Shown here piece after piece: positions 13,427 to 17,048 of a stretch of DNA of 17,048 bases. This DNA comes from UBA1151 sp963579925. GTDB taxonomy: Bacteria > Chloroflexota > Dehalococcoidia > Lucifugimonadales > Lucifugimonadaceae. Within the stretch, counting starts at the first letter, position 1, and every line of letters begins with the position of its first letter. The stretch lies in NCBI GenBank assembly GCA_963579925.1, contig CAUZJA010000035.1, positions 1-17,048 of the forward strand, in the 5' to 3' direction. Below the pieces are notes generated by a model. It ran no database searches. It had not been told where the DNA came from and saw only the letters and a list, made by a program, of their open reading frames with translations. Made by a program: the position numbers and the translations under genes.

Positions 13427-15439
13427 TCATTTCGATTGCGTAAACCAGTCCCAGAACTTTGATGCCTCGGCTACTGAGACTTTGATGTCTTCTTTGAGGA
13501 GGTATCGCTCGGTTACGAGTGCCTCACCTGCTACGCGGACGCGTTGGAGGTAGGCGTCTTTTGATGGGTAGCGCTCTTCTATTGAGGGGCGGGGGTCGCC
13601 GTCGGCTTCTCGTTGGGTGCGGGTGGCGGCGAAGGGGATTGTGCCTCCGGCGAAGACCAATAGCTGTGTTTCGCCCCCCTGTTTCGGCGTGTCGGAGGGT
13701 CCAGCCTGTGGTGGCGGCGATGGGGCCGGCGATTTCGGGGAGCATTACCCCGGCTATTTCGTTGCCGTCGGCGTCTACTGCGGAGACTAGTGATCCGAAG
13801 ACTCCGCCTACTTGCGGTAGGAAGGTTGTTACCTGTTCGCGCGATTCCATTAGCCCGTAGTCCTGTCGGCGTGGGTTGGCGTGGTGGGCGGGGTAGTTGG
13901 CGTTGGGGATGCGGTTGAAGACGGTGGCTGGTTGTTGGGTGGGGACTGCGGTGCCGTCGTCGAGGCGGGGGTGTTTGCTGGGTGGTGGGGAGATGTCGTC
14001 GACGACCCACTGGTCGAGGTTGATGAGGCAGGCTCGGAGGAGTGGGTTGTAGTTGATGATGTTGCGGAGGTTTTGTGAGCGGTCTTGATCCATGTGGACT
14101 GCGGCTACTACTTCAGCCATTGCGATGTCGATGGGTGGCCAGACGCCGAGGCTGTGTTCGGTGCCGGTGAAGTGGTAGACGCGGGTGTTGGGGCCGGGGT
14201 CGATATCGCGTTCACCTGCGGGGTCGGTGTGGAGGAGCGAGGCGTCGCCGCGGTGGTATTCGGCGGATGTGTTTGTGTAGAAGATCTTGAGTTTGCTGTT
14301 GCGCTCATAGAGTCGGGCGTGGAGTGAGCCGGCTTCTTCCGTTTCGGTGTCGATTGTTGTGGAACTTGAGAACGGGAAGAGCTGGGGCAGCATGTTGTTG
14401 CGGTCTTTGGAGTTTTGGCCGAAGCGCTGGTTGAACTCGCCTCGCATACCGCCGGCTACGTTGGCGATGATGCCGTCCAGGGCTTCTCGATCTTCCTCGT
14501 CGAGATTGAAGTCGTTGTAGGCGTATGTGCGGAGGTAGCGGCCGGTCTGGGAGCGGCCGTAGGCGTATGCGTGTTTGATATTCGGCACGGGTGTTGCGAC
14601 CGCGGGGGTGCCGTGTTTGATCCACGATGTGCAGTCGCGCAGTGCTGCAAAGCTGAGGCCGAGGACGCGTGCACCTGTGGTTGTGTAGATGACCTGGTAG
14701 AGGCGGCCTTTTTCGAATTTTTCAGGGGCGCAGATGTAGTCGGGGTCTGGGACGTAGTTGCCATCGTCATCGATTCGGCCAAAACGCCAGTCGGCGCGAG
14801 GGACCGGCTCTGGTTCGTCTCGGACCTCTATGTAGGCGTCTGGCTCGTCCATATCGGCGGCCGGGTAGGCGCGGTGGCCTTTGTCGGAGAGGAGGAAGTT
14901 GTGGGTGTCGATGGGCGACTGCAGTTGGGAGTAGACGCGGCCGGTGATCAGCTTCGTGGTGCCATCTTGAGTGGGCGTAAGCGCGTCGGGGCCATCCATG
15001 GTGATTAGCGCCGGGTGCTTGGGGGCGTCTTTCTGCCAGCCGCAGGCCACGACTACGTAGCCGTTACGCATCAGGAAGCCGTCGCCGACGTCGACCTCCA
15101 CATCGATGGGTGTGTTCTCGTTGATGGTAGGTCTGCTGGCCCGGTTGAAGTTTGGGAGGGCGACGCGGTTGCCTCGGTTTACGACTCGAGCATCATCTTG
15201 CCGCTGGCCTTGCTACGATCGACGGGGAGGTGGGTTGAAATGTCTGCGGAGAACTCGACTAGACCGTCAGCGTTGCGGGGTGCGAGGGCTACGTCTGTGA
15301 TGCGTTCATTGGCCGCGTGGGTGGGGTCGATGGCGAAGTGGAGGGTCCCGCGGAGTTCCTCGTAGGGTCCGACGTCGCCCCATGACTTTCCATCGGCGAG
15401 CGGGCGGGTGAATTTGACATCGAATCCGGTCACCGACAT
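13427..15439 (-). pseudogene. Alpha/beta-hydrolase-domain gene with two single-base frameshifts
   Basis: Three overlapping frames make one protein of about 670 aa, as expected for the large alpha/beta-hydrolase-domain family (Abhydrolase_10 type). Part 1 starts at ATG 15439 (MSVTGFDVKFTRPLADGKSW), with AAGGAG at 15450-15455, 10 nt upstream. Near 15187 the frame ends in CTC GAG TCG TAA, while the next frame continues VVNRGNRVALPNFNRA: one base is missing. Part 2 carries the nucleophile elbow GRSQTGRYLR. At 13674-13679 a run of six G (minus strand) shifts the frame; with five G it reads HAETGGETQLLVFAGGTIPF and ends at 13427 in SKFWDWFTQSK. The -1 and +1 changes cancel, so 13427-15439 is exactly 671 codons. 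It may be a real pseudogene, a phase-variable gene or an assembly error. Divergent from the SDR gene. Confidence 0.85.
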
Positions 15440-15542
15440 TTTGGGTGTTCTCCTTCGCGAAGGACTGTGCGGTCGTCGTGCGTCAATATACCGGCTGATG
15501 GCGATTTGTCCAGTGCGGTGCGTTCGGCGGATGGCTTTGATG

Positions 15543-15557
15543 TGCCCGTGCGGCAGG
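15543..15557 (-). repeat. Minus-strand copy of the 17-mer repeat core
   Basis: The reverse complement reads CCTGCCGCACGGGCA, 15 bases identical to the other copies. It lies in the divergent region between the frameshifted hydrolase gene and the SDR gene, about 60 bp before the SDR start, so it may overlap its promoter zone. Confidence 0.75.
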
Positions 15558-15616
15558 TGCAACATGAGGCATAATTCGCCAAGAGAATAAGTGGCACACG
15601 AGATTGGAGCATTGGC

Positions 15617-16384
15617 ATGGCGGCAAACCCATTTGATCTATCGGGCAAAGTAGCGTTTATCACCGGCGGCAACGGCGGGCTTGGGCTCGGCATGGGTATT
15701 GGGCTGGCGGAAGCCGGGGCGAGTGTTGTTGTGGCGTCTCGGGATGAGGCGAAGACGCGTGACGCTGTTACGCAGATTGAGGCGACTGGAGCGAAGGCTA
15801 TGGGCGTTAGCTGCGATGTGGTGGACTCTGATTCGATTGCGAACGCAGTCGCGCAGGCGGTTGAGGCGTTTGGTGGGATCGACTTGCTGATCAACAATTC
15901 CGGGACGTCGTTTAGAGCGCAGCCGGAGGATATTCCTGAGGATGAGTGGGATCGGGTGATCGACACGAACCTGAAGGGGCCGTTTCTGGTGTCGAAGGCT
16001 GTCTACCCTGAGATCAAGAAGCGGGGTGGTGGGAAGATCATCAACATCGGCTCCATGATGTCGATTTTTGCGTCGGAGTACGCCAGTCCGTATGCCTCCA
16101 GTAAGGGCGGAATCGTCCAGTTCACGAAGGCGTGTGCGATTGCGTGGGCGAAGGACAAGATCAATGTAAATTCGATTCTGCCGGGGTGGATTCATACGGA
16201 TATGACGGGTGCATTCCTGAAGATGTATCCGGAGCGAGAGGCGCTGATTTCCGATCGTACGCCGCTGGCTCGGTGGGGGCAGCCGCAGGAGTTGGCGGGG
16301 ACGGCGGTGTTCCTGTGCAGCGCGGCGTCAGATTTTGTGACGGGCGCGGCGATTGCGGTCGATGGAGGCTATTCGATCAAGTAG
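15617..16384 (+). CDS. Short-chain dehydrogenase/reductase
   Basis: A 255-aa classical SDR with a Rossmann fold, oxidising alcohols or reducing ketones with NAD(P). Landmarks: cofactor motif TGGNGGLG (16-23), Asp67 in SCDVVD, NNSG (93-96, usually NNAG), Asn118, and the catalytic set Ser146, Tyr159 and Lys163 (YASSK), followed by the PGW segment and a C-terminal VDGGYSIK. Arg42 after the second strand hints at NADP preference, but this is weak. ATG at 15617 is preceded by GGAG (15606-15609) at 7 nt. It resembles the gluconate 5-dehydrogenase/FabG-like group; the substrate cannot be fixed. The divergent neighbour is the broken hydrolase-domain gene, and a repeat 17-mer begins at the base after the stop codon. 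Confidence 0.95.
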   Translation: MAANPFDLSGKVAFITGGNGGLGLGMGIGLAEAGASVVVASRDEAKTRDAVTQIEATGAKAMGVSCDVVDSDSIANAVAQAVEAFGGIDLLINNSGTSFRAQPEDIPEDEWDRVIDTNLKGPFLVSKAVYPEIKKRGGGKIINIGSMMSIFASEYASPYASSKGGIVQFTKACAIAWAKDKINVNSILPGWIHTDMTGAFLKMYPEREALISDRTPLARWGQPQELAGTAVFLCSAASDFVTGAAIAVDGGYSIK

Positions 16385-16423
16385 TGCCTGCCGCACGGGC
16401 ACAGCGTAGCTGGTACTTAGCAG
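16385..16423 (+). repeat. 17-mer repeat with CAGCGTAGCTGGTA and CTTAGCAG tail
   Basis: TGCCTGCCGCACGGGCA (16385-16401) abuts the SDR stop codon with no gap. It is followed by the same tail elements seen after the 12049 copy, with the middle part shortened. Confidence 0.85.
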
Positions 16424-16457
16424 GGCGCTGGGGGAACCGGTGATGCGGCGTTGAAGA

Positions 16458-16484
16458 GGGGCAGGTTTCAAACCTGCCCCTACC
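16458..16484. repeat. Palindromic repeat GGGGCAGGTTT-c-AAACCTGCCCC-TACC
   Basis: Perfect 11-bp arms around one C (16458-16480). Second copy of the element at 4884, nearly 12 kb away; both are preceded by GAAG(A) and followed by CTACCT. Confidence 0.85.
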
Positions 16485-16594
16485 TGTTTTTGGGCGTCGC
16501 CGCAGGCTTGTTCGTCACGAAATGGGATTTGGTGCATCGAATTGGGGTATACATTCGGCGCGGCTTGCACTGTTCTGCGCATTGATCGTGGAGA

Positions 16595-17048
16595 ATGACT
16601 TTGCTTTTCAACTCTCGCCGTCGCGCGCTGCTGATTTCGCTTGGGGCTATTACTGCTGTTGCCGCTATTGCTTGTGGGTCTGATGATCCGCCGGTGCGGA
16701 TCCCTACACCGACTCCGTTTCCGACTAGCGCTGCTCAGCCGACTGCTACTCCGATACCAGCGACTGCTGTGCCGACGGCTAGCGTTGTGCCAACTGTTGA
16801 TGTTCCTCTTGTTGTGGCTCCGACTGCGGTGGTGCCGGCAGCGATTGATGGTGGTGCGGGCCTGACGTCTGACAACTTCACGTGGGTGGTTGATGAGGTT
16901 GGCGTGGGGACGAAGCCGGCGATTGCTCTGGAGCCGGAAGGTAACCCGATTATTGCGTTCACGCTTGAGGCGCAGATGGGGTTTGTGAAGGCGGCTGAGA
17001 TCGTCTATGGCGCGTGGGTGGAGTCGCTGATTGCTGAGGGCTACTTTT
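16595..17048 (+). CDS. Lipoprotein with Pro/Thr linker and probable beta-propeller (3' end outside window)
   Basis: 151 codons are visible and the frame is open to the window end. An N-terminal signal (NSRRRALLISLGAITAVAAI) leads into a lipobox Ala-Ile-Ala-Cys, with Cys at about residue 27, followed by GSDD. The SRRRALL start resembles a twin-arginine signal, so Tat export is possible. Residues 34-80 form a Pro/Thr/Val-rich low-complexity linker (PTPTPFPTSAAQPTATPIP). From about 90, GVGTKPAIALEPEGNPIIAF...GFVKAAE looks like the first blade of a repeated beta-propeller domain. It should sit on the outer face of the cytoplasmic membrane. Two in-frame starts are possible: ATG 16595, too close to GGAG (16590-16593), and TTG 16601, with ideal 7-nt spacing. 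Role unknown. Confidence 0.8.
   Translation, partial: MTLLFNSRRRALLISLGAITAVAAIACGSDDPPVRIPTPTPFPTSAAQPTATPIPATAVPTASVVPTVDVPLVVAPTAVVPAAIDGGAGLTSDNFTWVVDEVGVGTKPAIALEPEGNPIIAFTLEAQMGFVKAAEIVYGAWVESLIAEGYF

Noticed and set aside
13427..13660. Independent 77-aa gene
   Set aside because: It continues the hydrolase-domain protein after the G6 frameshift and lacks its own ribosome site.
15179..15565. Independent 128-aa gene starting at 15565
   Set aside because: Only residues from the ATG at 15439 onward look like protein; they are the N-terminal part of the frameshifted hydrolase-domain gene.

Overview
The window looks like an interior piece of a chromosome from an environmental Chloroflexota bacterium of the SAR202/Dehalococcoidia kind. 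This placement is inferred from gene content only: trigger factor, bacterial-type AspRS, BioY, a Lrp/AsnC regulator, then many CocE-like, alpha/beta-hydrolase, AKR and SDR enzymes, a Pro/Thr-linker lipoprotein, and many small palindromic intergenic repeats. No rRNA, tRNA, CRISPR array, integrase or transposase was recognised.

Region 1 (1-3956, all minus strand) is housekeeping. Read in the direction of transcription it runs lrp-like regulator, bioY, aspS, tig; tig leaves the window at its 3' end. Region 2 (3957-4866) is a divergent control region with an 18-bp perfect palindrome near the regulator start. It is followed by a plus-strand A-type (HesB/IscA-like) Fe-S carrier homologue whose usual first cysteine is absent. 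Its C-terminal CxC tail has been expanded by a 72-bp in-frame tandem repeat to 11 cysteines, and the gene ends at a textbook intrinsic terminator.

Region 3 (4867-10490) holds an EamA/DMT exporter (plus), convergent with a minus-strand cluster: metallo-beta-lactamase-fold hydrolase, a broken TPR gene, an intact paralogous membrane-anchored TPR gene, and a CocE/NonD serine hydrolase. Region 4 (10490-12120) is a repeat block apparently split by about 1.45 kb of DNA carrying a cupin gene and an alpha/beta-hydrolase gene. This insert is bounded, and internally divided, by copies of a roughly 19-bp inverted repeat.

Region 5 (12120-17048) holds an aldo/keto reductase and a large alpha/beta-hydrolase-domain gene with two compensating single-base frameshifts (both minus). 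Divergent from the latter is an SDR oxidoreductase (plus), followed by the start of a lipoprotein with a probable beta-propeller (plus, runs off the end). The enzymes of regions 3-5 suggest small-molecule oxidation and hydrolysis, but nothing in the sequence fixes their substrates.

The strongest candidates for something undescribed are the cysteine-repeat A-type carrier, the transposase-less insert at 10.58-12.03 kb, and the mosaic repeat family built around TGCCTGCCGCACGGGCA.
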